Assembly: GCF_003265705.1 (NCBI RefSeq) | Contig: NW_020312828.1 | Location: 58,121,455 to 58,185,454 of the forward strand | From: Callorhinus ursinus | Taxonomy: Eukaryota > Chordata > Mammalia > Carnivora > Otariidae | Direction of reading: 5' to 3' | Length of the DNA stretch: 64,000 nt | Shown: positions 1 to 11,734 of the stretch, one piece after another | Layout: each line of letters starts with the position of its first letter | How positions within the stretch are numbered: position 1 is the stretch's first letter | Notes under the pieces: model-generated | Seen by the model: the letters and a program-made list of their open reading frames with translations, nothing else | What the model was told of the DNA's origin: nothing | The model's database searches: none | Position numbers and translations under genes: made by a program

Positions 1-1279
1 TGAAGTCATGGGGCACTTGAGAATTTTAAACCCAGGCAGCTGGGCCATTCATACCTATAATCATTTTTGGCTGTACCTTTTGCCTTAATCCATAATATTT
101 TCCAGTTAATAATTATGGATGTTACTATTAGTACAATTAAATATATATTTATAATCTTATTTGACTGTCTCAGTTTTCTCTTTATTAAGTAAAATGTATT
201 TTTTCTAGTAAGAATTTAATATAATTTTTCATATCAGAATACAGCATTTGGTCAATTTATAGAGAAGACCTAGCCTCATTAATCTGTTTTCCTCACCATC
301 ATCTCAGAATCCCCAATTGTCTGCCTCTTGCAGATGGAATCACTGGAGCAAAGAGAAAGGTGGAGTTTGGACTTTTGCTTGTTTTGATGTGGTTCTTTCT
401 TTTAGAGCAAGCCATTTCCTATAAAAGGACTTTTTTATTGCTTTGCTAATGTTTATTTTGAGTTTCTCTCCTCCTTGTTCTGTTTATATTAAAATAAAGC
501 TTGATGGGGAAGAAATCTTTCTAAAGGCCCAAAAAAGGTCAATAAACATAATATCACAAGGTGATATTTTCCATGGACACTACTGGTTACTCAGTAGCAA
601 ATCTTTGTCAATCTGTTGTTCCATGTAGTTTCTGCTTTTGCCAAAATGGATCTAGATCAAAGGTTATATTCTCTTCTTTCTGTAGTGGAAGTGGGCCTGG
701 AGGTGAAAATGTAATAAAGTAAGAATATGTACCTCATCATCCAAAACCAGAGAAAGTGTTAGATTGCAGATGGCAGAAGTTTAAAGACTTATTAAATTGA
801 TGTGCAAACTAATTTGAAAAGTAGATAAATAGCTTTGGTGAACACCCTCTGCCAATTTGGCATTATCTATCAAATTATATTACTTTTGTGGCAATTCATG
901 AATATGATAATGAAAGGAAGTTACAGGTAAGGGAATAGTACACAGGTCCTCAGGGCAAGAGAATGTGACAGATGTAGGTTTGTTGATGAATTTAAAAGCC
1001 TGGGAAGTATAACAGCTATGACAATTAATAAAAAATAAAATAATATAAACCAACATTTATTGAAAACACATATGTAATGATATCAATTATGATGTTTCTG
1101 AGCTTTCATATCAAACATGTATAATACATGGAATTATGCAAGTCAATAATTGCATAACTTTTATGCTTTTTTTACAATCTCATTAATTAAAAATATATAG
1201 GTTAGATTTCAGTTCCATGAAGTAAAGAGCTTAGAAGTTTTTATACCTGTTCTTATAGAAAAAAAGCCAGATAACCTGA
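1..1279. other. Unassigned AT-rich DNA
   Basis: I recognise no gene or repeat. The stretch has many short A/T runs. A MIR-like phrase near 1050-1075 (aacatttattgaaaacacat) is too weak to call. Confidence 0.5.
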
Positions 1280-2306
1280 AAATCAGTGGCTTTTCTTCAA
1301 CCCTTCCGAGAACTAAGATTTCAGGGCAAACTGCCAACCCAATATGTCAAGAGACAGATCTACCCAGAGAATTATATCTGAGATCTGATTACCTAGAGTA
1401 ATGTGTGCTGAAATCATAATTACTGGGACTACTTAAATGGTAATTTTGAAGAACTGAGCTAGGATGAGATTGAGAAATTCCCGAGGCCACAGTCTTTGTG
1501 AGGTCCCACACTTTTTTAGGCTTACCTCCAGGAACACTCCCAGATTCTCCGGGTGAAGTCTACGAAAGATGCCCTCATATCTCAGCAGGAGGAGGGGAAT
1601 ATTACTCCTTGAGAAATAAACCCCGACATTCTCCATAACAAAGACCCAACACCCAAGAGAAAAGGCTTTGCCAAAGCATTACTTACAAAGAAGCCAGGGA
1701 TGGAAGAGCACCTATTAAGCAACAATGATGAGAATTAAAGCAGATTCTCAGCTTGGTGAAAGGAATTTCCCCCAATAGATTGGGGGAAGCCTCTTCTGGC
1801 TTTCCTGTCTAAACACAAAGTTTGGAGAAAGAATGTAGTAAAAAACCAAACAAACAAAAAAAGATTGTGAACACTGTAATCAGGAAAGGGAATGGGAGTA
1901 GAGGGCCAGTGTGGCGGGGAGTAGCCATGCTGTTGGAGAAATACTTCTGAGTGTCACAGCCCAAAGACTCAAAGACTGAGATTTAAACATTAGGTTATAG
2001 AACACTCTCTTCTTCTACTCCACACTATTACATCAACAGGGCTCTACTATGAAAATAGTGGATTACAACAGAAAGAGCTACAAGAGGCAGATTGTTTCTC
2101 ATGAGAAATTCTTATAGAAACCCAAAGTCAAGAGTGGTAACAAAAACAATGACGGTAGAGGAATCTGATCTGATGGCACTTAAAACTGCAGCAAGCATTA
2201 AACATAGTCCAACTCCTACCCAAATTAACATAAATCCTAACCCTAAGGCCTACTTACCTTAGTCACTATTACCTGATACATACTTGGCTTTCAACAATTA
2301 TATGGC
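1280..2306 (+). mobile_element. Old L1M/HAL1-type LINE, 5' portion
   Basis: From about 1280 the text (phrases such as cagggcaaactgccaaccc, then a block on "gaggccacagtctttgtgag" and "ctcagcaggaggaggggaat") reads like the untranslated leader of an old mammalian L1/HAL1. It runs into the ORF1 relic that begins near 2307. It contains a 64-bp copy of ORF1 sequence at 1687-1750 that does not belong at this place. The left boundary is uncertain. The subfamily is inferred from recalled structure. Confidence 0.5.
1687..1750 (+). repeat. 64-bp direct repeat, copy 1 (of 2763-2826)
   Basis: This segment starts aaagaagccagggatgg and ends gcagattctca. It matches 2763-2826 at 63 of 64 positions; the one difference is cacctatt against cacgtatt. 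Copy 2 sits where the sequence belongs in L1 ORF1, so copy 1 is the displaced one. Confidence 0.9.
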
Positions 2307-3060
2307 ATGTCAAAAAGCAAGAGAAAACGTAGTCTGAAAAGACAAATCAAATGTCAGCACCAGTCTCTGAAGTTACAGATATTGGAATTATCAGACAGGG
2401 AATTTAAAGTAACTATGCTTATTGAGATGTTAAGGTCTAACAAAGTAAATATTGCCTTTAATGGGCTCAACAGTAGGTTAACAGAAACTTCCAAAACTGA
2501 AGCAGAGAAAAAAAATATAGAAGATAACATCTAGGAATTCTGGTACAATTTTAAAAGTGCAATATATGTGTAATTGGAATATCAGAAGGCAAAGAAAGAA
2601 TTTAGCAGAAGAAATATTTGAAGTAATAATTCATGTGAATTTCAAAACTAAGACAACAAACCACAGATCCAAGAAGCTCAGAGAATGCATCACATACAGA
2701 CACACACCCTGATGTGTACTATGTTCAAATTACATAAAAGCAAAGACAAAAAAAAAATCTCAAAAGAAGCCAGGGATGGAAGAGCACGTATTAAGCAACA
2801 ATGATGAGAATTAAAGCAGATTCTCATTGGAAACCATACAAGGAAGAAGAGAATAGAGAGAAAAGTTTAAATGTTGAAAGAAAATAAATTCACCAACATC
2901 AAATTCTATATCCAGTGAAATAGTCTTTCAAAAATGAAAGACAAAAAGACTTTACCAGTTAAACAAAAACTGAGGAAATTCATTGATGGTAGGCCTTTCT
3001 TCCATGATATAGCATGTATATAAATATATAGACATAGAATCCTAGAACAAAAATAACTTT
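2307..3060 (+). pseudogene. Decayed L1M/HAL1 ORF1 (RNA-binding protein) relic
   Basis: ORF1p of L1-type elements is the coiled-coil, RNA-binding chaperone that coats the element RNA. The relic opens at an ATG (2307) with a basic start (MSKSKRKR) and stays open for 75 codons. It is then broken by stops and frameshifts, but the DNA still follows the ORF1 order: a segment around "ggaattctggtacaa", the "ccacagatccaagaagctcagag"-like stretch near 2662, and "ttctatatccagtgaaat" near 2906. The 3' UTR-like end follows at once, with no ORF2 between. That fits a HAL1 (ORF1-only LINE) or a deleted L1. It cannot encode a working protein. Confidence 0.65.
2763..2826 (+). repeat. 64-bp direct repeat, copy 2 (native ORF1 position)
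   Basis: This copy lies in frame order within the ORF1 relic, between the ORF1 middle and the "tatatccagtgaaat" segment. It is the likely donor of the copy 1.08 kb upstream. Confidence 0.85.
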
Positions 3061-3079
3061 AGTGGAAAAACTGGTAGGA

Positions 3080-3280
3080 CTGGTATAAAGTCTTTAAGTT
3101 AGTTCATAGTGTTGTACCGGTGTTAATTTTCTGGTTCTGACAATTATGCTATGGTTAGGTAAAGTAGAAATATTAGAGAAAGCTGGAGGTGAGATACATA
3201 AAATCTCTGTAGAACTATAGAATTCATCAGCTATTCTCTAGGTCTAAAGTTAGTTCAAAAATCTTTTTAAAAAATCTCTA
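3080..3280 (+). mobile_element. Old L1M 3' end
   Basis: The run "gtgttaattttctggttctg", then "attatgctatggttaggtaa", then "tctgtagaactat" has the order of phrases seen at the 3' ends of old L1M elements. It ends in an A/T-rich tail near 3265-3280. It probably closes the element that starts upstream, but it could be a separate insertion. Confidence 0.5.
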
Positions 3281-6074
3281 ATTGTCTTGGGATTGAAATA
3301 TCTTATTAACAATTATCAAAACTGTGAATAGCTTTAAATATCTCCCATGCCAAAATTTGGAGTGGGATCCAGCTCTCTACTCTGTCCTTCCAAATCTTTT
3401 GGGGATATTTTTACTCAAAGTACAATTGATCTGGTAATGCATTGAACTTGAAGTTTATTTGTTAGGCATCATAAAATATGAAACTCATTTTTTAAAAAGC
3501 CTCATATAACCATATTCTTGATTCCTCTAAAAATCCAGAAATTCATCCACTTAATTTTGTGGTTATTCAATTAGTTATTCTCTGCAAAAGAGATGAGAAA
3601 GCCAAGGTTTATTTTTAAGAAGGCAGTAGGTTGTCTTTTTTTTTTTAGAGATGTTAGAATTAGTAAAACCGTTTAGAATATTTTTTATGATTTTCCTATC
3701 CTAAGTATGTTCTTTAAATTGGTTGCTTCAAATTATCCATGCTCTTTTTGCTTCTTTGTGGACATTAGAAAAAATCCATAATAGGATAATATATATTTTC
3801 TAAAAACACTGTTAATAGAGAACAAATAATAATTATGAATATATACAATAATGATATTTCCCCCAGACATCCAAAACTGGCCTTGTCATTCTTTAACCAT
3901 AAATACAATTAAAATTGTATTTCCTGATGCTAAATTATGAAATAAAACTATCAGGATTTACTGGATATTCTCATTGTCTTTGCTCTTTGATTTTGCTGCA
4001 ATTTCCAGTGCCACATTCTTATTTGACTGTTAGGATGTTATTGAAATGCCACCAGTGCCTACAAAAATATGCACAAAATTTAGCTCACAGAGTCACATGC
4101 TGAATTTTATAGATGACTCTATAGTGATACTGCTATTAGTATTGAGCTATTGAAGTTTCATGGCATTTAATGAGAATATTCTATAACTGTGGTATATAGA
4201 ATTAATCATTGATTTAAAAAATCATTATTTGGGATTTATCAGCAAAATACTCATTTTTTTAGGTTAAAATTCTATGTTTGGAAATATTAGGCTAAAATTT
4301 CAAACTTCTATCATTTTCCTGAATCTTCCACAATAGCTTCTGCAGTGTCATCATTTAAGTAATTGATTTTGCATGAACTTCATTCCCATTTTGATTAGCT
4401 AATTGTGAAGATTAGAATTGTAATTTTAACTTAAAACTTAAAGTGAAGTTACTTATAAGAAAAATCCTGGACAGAAACACATAGAGACAAATCCATTTAA
4501 ACAACACATTACTTTGAGGATCCTACAGAGCTGAACTCAGTAGGAGCTGTTGGTAATGCAAACCCTGGGGACATCCTTATTAGTCTACCCACCAAGTGGA
4601 CTGTGTGTGTGTTGTGAACTCTGTGGGTTAGCAATAGCCAATAATTTAATGCTACTAGAAGAATCACTCCAGACATTTAAAATGTGATCACCTACCCTTT
4701 GCTTACCCTTTGCTGGCATTTAAAATAAAATGAACCAGTGGAAAGTTGGTGAAATGGACTTGAGATTCTCCAAGGGGATCCATGAAGTTGTCTTGTGGTT
4801 TTGTATTGACAAGTTTAAGTTGAATATGAATTTTTAGGCTGTCAAGAACTTCCTCTTTTTGGGGTGGCAGGTTATAAGGGACATAATATCAAATGTTTAT
4901 TGAGTGCCTATAGCTTTTGGTCTTCAGATGTAGAAAGGTGAAGAAGGATTTACTGCCTAAAAATTATGCTCCAACAGAACAATTACCAAATGGCTGATGT
5001 AGGTGGTGGTGATGTTGAAAGGATGAGGAAGATGAGGATGATAACATATTTTGAAGATGATGATGATAACATATTTTAAAGTTAAATACTGAAAGAAATA
5101 TAAATAACAGAAGGATAAATTTAGATAGGGTGTGGTTGTCAGAGGTCAGAATAGGTAGCCTCCAAGATTCATCCTAAAATTTGTCTTTATTCTCTCTTGC
5201 TATAAGTTAGGGAGTATTGTTATTAGTGATTTAATGAAACACTTCCACTAATTTCTTATGTAGTCTAAAGAGAGATGTGAGCCAAGTTAAGCTTCCTTTC
5301 AATATGTTGGTATGTGTACTATAGGTAGCAGAATTTCTAAAATAAAGAAGTCACATAGAATTTAATTCACAGTATTTTAGAGATGGATCCCAAATTCACC
5401 CACTATTTTAATTCTCTCAATCATTTCATTGGGAATCTGTAAGTAAACCCAGGTTTTTCAGAGTATCATATTACTTGGAAGCCTATACATTAAAGTTCTG
5501 TATCCTGCACCATGGAAATTTAGTATATAATGTATTAAGTCTCATGTGATATAAATCACATAGGATCTTCTAGTGTAATTTACACAATATCTACCTAACA
5601 ATAAAACAATTAAGGAAAGTCTGACAACAATGCCATTAGAAGAGATAAGACAGAAGCCCATTCAAGGCCAGCTTCATTTATGAGATGGAGACACAGGGCC
5701 TGCTGGAATCACATAAACTTTTTGTTCTAGAATTTTTATACACACAATATATTGTATGGTTGTAGAAACAAGGTTAGTTACCAGTGGATTATATGACATT
5801 TCCCTTTACCATCCCCCAAAACATGATATGCATATTTATAAGCCTTATTTTCAAGTGAATTTTAATACTTTGGTGTTGATTTTACCTCTAATACTTGCTA
5901 GTCTTTTCATTCTTAAGCCTTAGTGGCTTCAAAAGTAGAAAAAGAGCATCATCTAAAACTGGTTTTGCTTTAGTTTTGCATTACTAGAAATTTGTATAGG
6001 TTCTTGTGTTCTTGCTATGATGGTCATGAATATCTTATTGTTAATGGCTATGTTTTTAAAGACATTACATATCG
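3281..6074. other. Unassigned AT-rich DNA with a GAT-rich patch
   Basis: I see no gene or confident repeat. At 5010-5080 there is a purine-rich patch in which "gatgataacatatttt" occurs twice about 27 bp apart, a small local duplication. A MIR/L2-like phrase (tgtttattgagtgcctatag) occurs near 4892-4912. Confidence 0.5.
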
Positions 6075-6235
6075 GGAGCTGTGATAGATACTTTACTTAT
6101 ATTATTTCATTGAGTTTTCTCAGTAGCTCTTTGACCATTGTTATGTATAATGAAATGAGATTATTTTCAATCTAGTAAAGTGTTGAAGATTTAATTCCAG
6201 GTCTGACTGATTGGTACCTCTGTGCCTACCAACAC
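6075..6235 (-). mobile_element. MIR fragment
   Basis: On the + strand "actttacttatattatttca" followed by "gagttttctcagtagctc" matches the reverse of the MIR 3' half, where tRNA-derived MIRs carry "taacaatgag..gtaaag"-type sequence. It is heavily diverged, as expected for MIR. Confidence 0.45.
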
Positions 6236-7089
6236 TTCATCAAGGTGTATAAAATTATGAGAAATTTGATAATCAATTAAGATTAGTATTCACAATCTTG
6301 ATTTTGGTTCTTAAAGAGTCAAAGAAAACGTTGTTGGTGAAGTACATTTTTTTCTTTCTCAATTCTTAAGAAAACACTCAGCATTTTACTTGCAGTACTG
6401 CATGCTAGACTCTTTATTGACCTCTTTGAGTTGACCAGCAGGGAGATGATTAAAGTGTTTTTCTTTCCAAGAAAATTGTAGTTTCTGGACTAGGAATTTC
6501 ATAGTTCTACAGAAAGCCCTAGGTAGTGATCATAACTCATATAGTCTGATAAATTTAAGAAATTCCTCTCTAGTTAAAAAAACAAAACAAAACAAAACAG
6601 AAAAAAAAATTGCCTACCTTCTAATCAAGCTTAAGATACAACTATTAGGACAATTGGACTTAGACGACCATGGAATTTAAATTACTGGCCCATATAAAGC
6701 CCCTGCTGATTTTATCTCATTTTGGAAAATAAAAGCTTCTTTGGGAAAAATTGACTCCATGTCTATTTTTTATTATGATTCATCACTATTATCTCACTTA
6801 TTCATAAATAAACATGGTAGGATTTGAAAGGTTACATCATGCCCTACTTTGTCAAAGAATCTAACTTCTTCAGTGGTTTCTAAAATACTAATTAAGAACT
6901 AAATTGTTTGAACTGTTTCTCACATACAGTTCCCCTAAGGTTAAAGTGTAACAAGATACCTAGTAAGGTAACCTATTTATATTGGAAACAATTAAAGTCA
7001 TAACATGAGTATTTTACCATTTTATGTAATGCACAGTCGCAGGGAATGGGTCCTTAGAAAACAGATTATCTAACAGTTACATTTTAAGT
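6236..7089. other. Unassigned DNA
   Basis: I recognise no gene or element. A short (AAAAC)n stretch lies at about 6577-6600. Confidence 0.5.
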
Positions 7090-7103
7090 TCTCAAGAAAT
7101 GTC

Positions 7104-7298
7104 ATTTTTTTAAGATTTTATTTATTTATTTGACAGAGAGAAACACAGCGAGAGAGGGAACACAAGCAGGGGGAGTGGGAGAGGGAGAAGCAGGCTTCCT
7201 GCTGAGCAGGGAGCCCCATGTGGGACTCGATCCCAGGACTCTGGGATCATGACCTGAGCCGAAGGCAGATGCTTAATGACTGAGCCACCCAGGCACCC
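7104..7298 (-). mobile_element. SINEC (tRNA-Lys-derived SINE)
   Basis: The element begins with its poly-A tail as T's, continues "taagattttatttatttatt" and a purine-rich "gagagagggaacacaagc", and ends with the tRNA-like head "gagccacccaggcaccc". A perfect 14-bp target-site duplication, tctcaagaaatgtc, flanks it at 7090-7103 and 7299-7312. Low divergence and the intact duplication mark it as one of the younger SINEs here. Confidence 0.97.
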
Positions 7299-7312
7299 TC
7301 TCAAGAAATGTC

Positions 7313-8330
7313 TTAAACTTGACTCTAGGACCCAGTCAGGAAAAGAGTACTACCAGTCTGGATGGAATACATATTGAAGAAGGGAATCCTTGGAAACTAG
7401 GATTGTGATTTATATAATATATATATTCTGATTTGCAGATTCATACTTTGGTATTTGGATATTTTGGGATTGGCCTAGTTAGCAACTGGACTTGATATTT
7501 CTATAAAAGAATTTAATCATTATTATAGAGAAGATGCCTTGGAGAGATTCCATATATCAATTGAATTCAGAATTAAGTTTGGACAGGTGGTTGAACACAG
7601 AAAATCTTCCCAAATGATTAGAGAGATTCATAGAGAATGATTCAGTCTGTGAATGCTAGACATTATACCATTTAGTTTCTTATTTCATGTGGAAGAGGCA
7701 TGCTGCAAATCCTTTCTGAATTGACATAAATGCCCTACTTGTTTCTCATCAAACCAGTTATCTCTCCTGAATTTCTATCATTTTTTCCCAATTTTTACTT
7801 AGCACCCTCTTTTAGTAATAGCAAGTTAATTTTTGTTGGGAAATTATTCATTTCCTCTTAAAAATTAGTTTTGTTTGTTAAACCTGATGTCCATCTGAAA
7901 AAGACCATATATGTAGTCCCAGTTTCAAAGACTAGAAAGAATGACAAATAGAATTGGTTTAAAATTGCTGTCAATTTGGTTTACTACTGGACCAGCAAAA
8001 ATGCAGTCCAACTGTTATCTAAAAGATCAAAGAGATAGGTGAGTTAACCACATTTTATTCCTTAATACTCCTTCAGGTTTACCAGTTTTGATTAGAACTA
8101 CCATATTAATATGGTAGTTCTGAGGTGAATATTTGGCCCAAGTTAGACAAATGTAATTTTCTCCTCCTAGAATTTAAATATGAATTTACAGAAAGTGACT
8201 CATTATGGAGGTAATACTCTGTTGTCCCTTAGAAATTATTATTTTGTTCCTATTACTTATATCCTTCTATAGTGGGACTATCTTGTATTCTTCATATTCT
8301 TATAATAAATATTTTATTTTCTTAATTGTA
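7313..8330. other. Unassigned DNA with a perfect palindrome
   Basis: I found no gene or repeat family. It contains the 28-bp palindrome at 8094-8121, listed separately. Confidence 0.5.
8094..8121. repeat. Perfect 28-bp palindrome
   Basis: The half-site agaactaccatatt is followed directly by its exact reverse complement, with no spacer. As DNA it could extrude a small cruciform; as RNA it would fold to a tight stem. No repeat family I know explains it. Confidence 0.95.
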
Positions 8331-8335
8331 TTTTT

Positions 8336-8470
8336 TAAAAAATATTTATTTCATACCTAATTTTGAATTTTTATTTATTATTTTAAGTAATATTTATCCT
8401 CAATGTGGGGCTCAACCTCATGATCCCAAGATCAAGAGCTGCATGCTCTATTGACTGAGCCAGCCCAGAC
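8336..8470 (-). mobile_element. Older SINEC-type SINE
   Basis: The order is T-rich/ATTTAT, then "aatgtggggctcaacctcat", then "gatcaagagctgcatgctct", then "ctgagccagcc". This is the tRNA-Lys-derived head of an older, more diverged carnivoran SINE subfamily in reverse orientation. A short duplication (tgtatttt) may flank it. Confidence 0.75.
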
Positions 8471-8570
8471 TGTATTTTGTTGATTAAAACCCCAAAACAA
8501 TAATCCCTTCAATATCATATACCTGATCACCACTGATTTTATGTTTTCATTCCAAAACTGAGACAGGATG

Positions 8571-8773
8571 GGGCATCTGGGTGGCTCAGTTGGTTAAGCA
8601 TCAGACTCTTGGGTTTCTGCTCAAGTCATGAATCCCAAGGATGGTGAGATTGAGCTCTGCATCAGGCTCCACGATCAGCTGGGAATCTGTTTGAGGATTC
8701 TCTCCCTCTGCCCCTACCCCCACTTGTACTTGTGTACTCTCTCTCTCAAATAAATAAACCTATAAAAAAAAAT
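8571..8773 (+). mobile_element. SINEC (tRNA-Lys-derived SINE)
   Basis: The head "ggggcatctgggtggctcag" is followed by a CT-rich body and the tail aaataaataaacc..aaaaaaa. The target-site duplication is ctgagacaggatg (8558-8570) against ctgagacagtatg (8774-8786), one mismatch. Its divergence is moderate. Confidence 0.95.
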
Positions 8774-8815
8774 CTGAGACAGTATGATACATTTAAATCT
8801 ATAATATTCCTGAGA

Positions 8816-9000
8816 GGGGTGCCTAGGTGGCTCAGTTGGTTAAGCGTCCAACTCTTGGTTCCCTCTCAGCACATGATCTCAGGGTAGTGAGATCAAACCC
8901 CATGTTGGGCTCTGCACTCAGCATAGAGTCTGCTTGAGATTCTCTCTCCCTCTTCCTCTGCCCCTCCCCCCTCAAATAAATAAATAAAGTAAATAAATAA
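8816..9000 (+). mobile_element. SINEC (tRNA-Lys-derived SINE)
   Basis: The head gggtgcctaggtggctcag and CT-rich body end in an aaataaataaataaag tail. The flanking duplication is aatattcctgagag / aatattcctgaaag (second copy 9001-9014). It inserted at the upstream edge of the L1 3' end that follows. Confidence 0.95.
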
Positions 9001-9009
9001 AATATTCCT

Positions 9010-9424
9010 GAAAGATAAATACCACATTATTTCACTCATTTGTGGAATGTAAAACAAAACAAAATAAAACAAAAAACCAAACAAGTGATTAAACAAAATC
9101 AGATTATAAATACAGAAACCCAATAAATATAGAGAACAAACTGATGGAAACTGATGGTTGCCAAAGGGGGTGGGTGATGGGAAAAATGAGTGAAGGGGTT
9201 TGGGAAATACAGGTTTCCAGTTATGAAATGAATGAGTCATGGGAATAAAGACAGAGCATAGAGAATATAGTCAATAATATTGTAATAGTGTTTATTGTAT
9301 GATTATAGATGGTAGCTACACTTGCAGTGAGCATAGCATAAGGTATAGGGAAGTTGAATCAGTGTTGTACACCTGAAACTCATGTAACATTGTGTGTCAA
9401 CTATACTGAAATAAAAAATATTTT
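9010..9424 (+). mobile_element. L1 3' end (carnivoran/laurasiatherian type)
   Basis: The terminal ORF2/3' UTR phrases are in order: "ataccacattatttcactca", "agagaacaaactgatgg", "ggttgccaaagggggtggg", "gttgtacacctgaaactcat", then an A-rich tail at 9408-9424. It is 5'-truncated, as most L1 copies are. Confidence 0.85.
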
Positions 9425-9807
9425 AAAATATTGCTTAGAAAACGTGCTGCCTTGGGATTTATAATTTGCCCATTGTTTACATTATATTATGGTTTCTCTG
9501 AATCAGTGATTGCCCTTTCGAAAATAATCTTTTACTAGTCACCAAATAAATTTTGGCATTAACTTGCATTTTAGTGTTCCTTTTCAACTTAAAATTATAT
9601 CATGTTTCTGAAACTCAGTTGATTTTATATATTTACAAATTTTGGTCTGGACCCCTTGCCATAAGGCACAGATCAGAATTTTTGTTTATAACAATGGTTT
9701 CTGGTCATTAATAATATTCCATTTCCACACCCACATTTAAAAACTTCACCTATAAATTTTAAAGTGACACTTTCTATAAAGAGAGTTCTAATATATTATT
9801 ACCTTTT
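9425..9807. other. Unassigned DNA
   Basis: I recognise no gene or element between the L1 tail and the next L1. Confidence 0.5.
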
Positions 9808-11032
9808 ATTTTCTTTTTCAAGTTTTTATTTAAATTCAGTTAGTAACATACAGTGTAATATTATTTCATGTGTAGGATTTAGTGATTCATCACTTACATA
9901 CAACACCCAGTGCTCATCACAAGTGCCCTCTTTAATACCCATCACCCATTTAACCCATCCCCCTGCCCACCTCCCCTCCAGCAACCCTTAGTTTGTTCTC
10001 TATAGTTAAGTGTCAGCTTGATGGTTTGCCTCTTTCTCTCTGGCTCCATCCATGTTGTTGCAAATGGCGAGATTTTATTCTTTTTTTATGGCTGAGTACT
10101 ATTCCATTGTATATACATACCACTTCTTTATCCATTCATCAGTTGATGGAAATTTGGGCTCTTTCCATAATCTGGCTATTGTTGATAATGCTGCTTTAAA
10201 CATTAGGGGCATGTATCCCTTCAAATCAGTATTTTTGTATCCTTTGGCTAAATACCTAGTAGTGTAATCACTGGATTATAGCCTAGTTATATTTTTAACT
10301 TTTTGAAGGACCTCCATACTGATTTCCACAGTGGCTGCACCAGTTTGCATCCCCATCAACAGTGTAAGAGGGTTCCCCTTTCTCCATATCCTGGTCATAG
10401 TCTGTTGTTTCATGTGTTGTTGATAGGTATTCTGACAGGTGTGAAGTGATATCTCATTGTAGTTTTGATTTATATCTCCCTGATGATCAGTGGTGTTGAG
10501 TAACTTTCATGTGTCTGTTAGTCATCTGTATGTCTTCTTTGGAAAATGTCTACTCATGTCTTCTGCGCATTTCTTAACTGGACTATTTATTTTTTGGGTA
10601 TTGAGTTTGATTAAGTTCTTTATAGCTTTTGGATACTAACCCTTTATTGGTTTTGTTATTTGTAAATGTCTTCTCCCATTCCAAAGGTTACCTTTTAGTT
10701 TCATTGACTGTTTCCTTCAGTGTGCAGAAACTCTTTATCTTGATGAAGTCCCAAAAGTTCATTTTTGCTTTTGTTTCCTTTGCCTCAGGAGACATATCTA
10801 TAAGAAGTTCCTATCACTGCTTGTGTTCTCCTATAGGATTTTGATGGTTTCCTCTCTCACATCTAGGTCTTTCATCATTTGGAATTTATTTTTGTGTGTG
10901 TAGTAAGAAAGTGGTCCAGTTTCATTCTTTTGCATGTTGCTGTCCAGTTCTCTCAACATCATTTGTTGAAGAAACTGTGGCAATACTTACAGATTTTACC
11001 ATTGGGTATTCTTTCCTGCTTTGTTGTGTATT
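9808..11032 (-). mobile_element. L1, truncated 3' part, reverse orientation
   Basis: The + strand reads the L1 3' UTR and the end of ORF2 backwards: "cagttagtaacatacagtg", "cccagtgctcatcacaag", "tattccattgtatatacata", "gtatcctttggctaaatacc", "ccacagtggctgcaccag", down to "catttgttgaagaaactgtg" near 10961. ORF2 (endonuclease/reverse transcriptase) is represented only by its C-terminal part and is full of stops. Divergence is moderate, so this is a middle-aged carnivore L1. Confidence 0.92.
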
Positions 11033-11506
11033 ATTACTTTTTATATCAGTAGTCCTTCCATTCTTTTTATACTGTAGTTTTGATGTCTTTGTTAGAAAAC
11101 TGATTTTTACCTGATTAGAATGATGATATGTATGGCTTAGTAATATTTCAGATCACTTTCCAATAACTATGCTTATTTAAATATTTTTTAATTGTAAATG
11201 CCTAGCACCACAAAGTAGACAGTATATAAATTTTGTTTGGATGAAAGAATGAACTGGGTAAAATTAATGAAAGAACGAATGGGTGAAATTAATATAATAG
11301 TGAATTTGCCTTTGTGTTAAGATGAACAAATAATAATCATAAGTAAAGAAATAGTTGATATGAAACTAAAAGATCCCAATTCAAATAAAGAAATGCAACA
11401 TGATATTTAAATACATGACTTAGACATATGTATTTGTTTTCATTGAAAACAATGACATAAGCTTGAGATCAAATTTATTATAAGTATGCCTATAGCTTCA
11501 TAAAAT
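11033..11506. other. Unassigned DNA
   Basis: I see no gene or confident repeat. An imperfect internal echo (atgaaagaatgaactgggta / atgaaagaacgaatgggtga) lies at about 11240-11286. Confidence 0.5.
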
Positions 11507-11519
11507 ATATCTGTCTTTG

Positions 11520-11720
11520 GGGCACCTGGGTGGTTTAGTCAGTTAAGCATCCAACTCTTGGATTTGGCTTAGGTCATGATCTCATGGATGGTGAGATCAA
11601 GCCTTGCGTTGGGCTTTGTGCTCAGTGGGGAGTCTGCTTGAAGATTCTCTCCCTCTGCCCCTCCCCCTTATTGCATGAACTTTCTCTCTCTCTCAAATAA
11701 ATAGATATTTTAAAAAATAT
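11520..11720 (+). mobile_element. SINEC (tRNA-Lys-derived SINE)
   Basis: The head gggcacctgggtggtttagt is followed by the body "catgatctcatggatggtga" and the tail tctctcaaataaatagatattttaaaa. The duplication atatctgtctttgg flanks it (11507-11520 and 11721-11734). Confidence 0.95.
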
Positions 11721-11734
11721 ATATCTGTCTTTGG

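Noticed and set aside
6430..6450. tgaccagcagggagatg as a second CTCF motif
   Set aside because: It loses the conserved GGC part of the core; too weak.
7200..7298. tRNA-Lys-like sequence at SINE heads
   Set aside because: All tRNA-like segments are SINEC heads with A/B-box remnants, not functional tRNA genes.
8893..9240. 115-codon frame on the - strand
   Set aside because: Runs across a SINE and an L1 3' end; low-complexity F/Y/L-rich translation.
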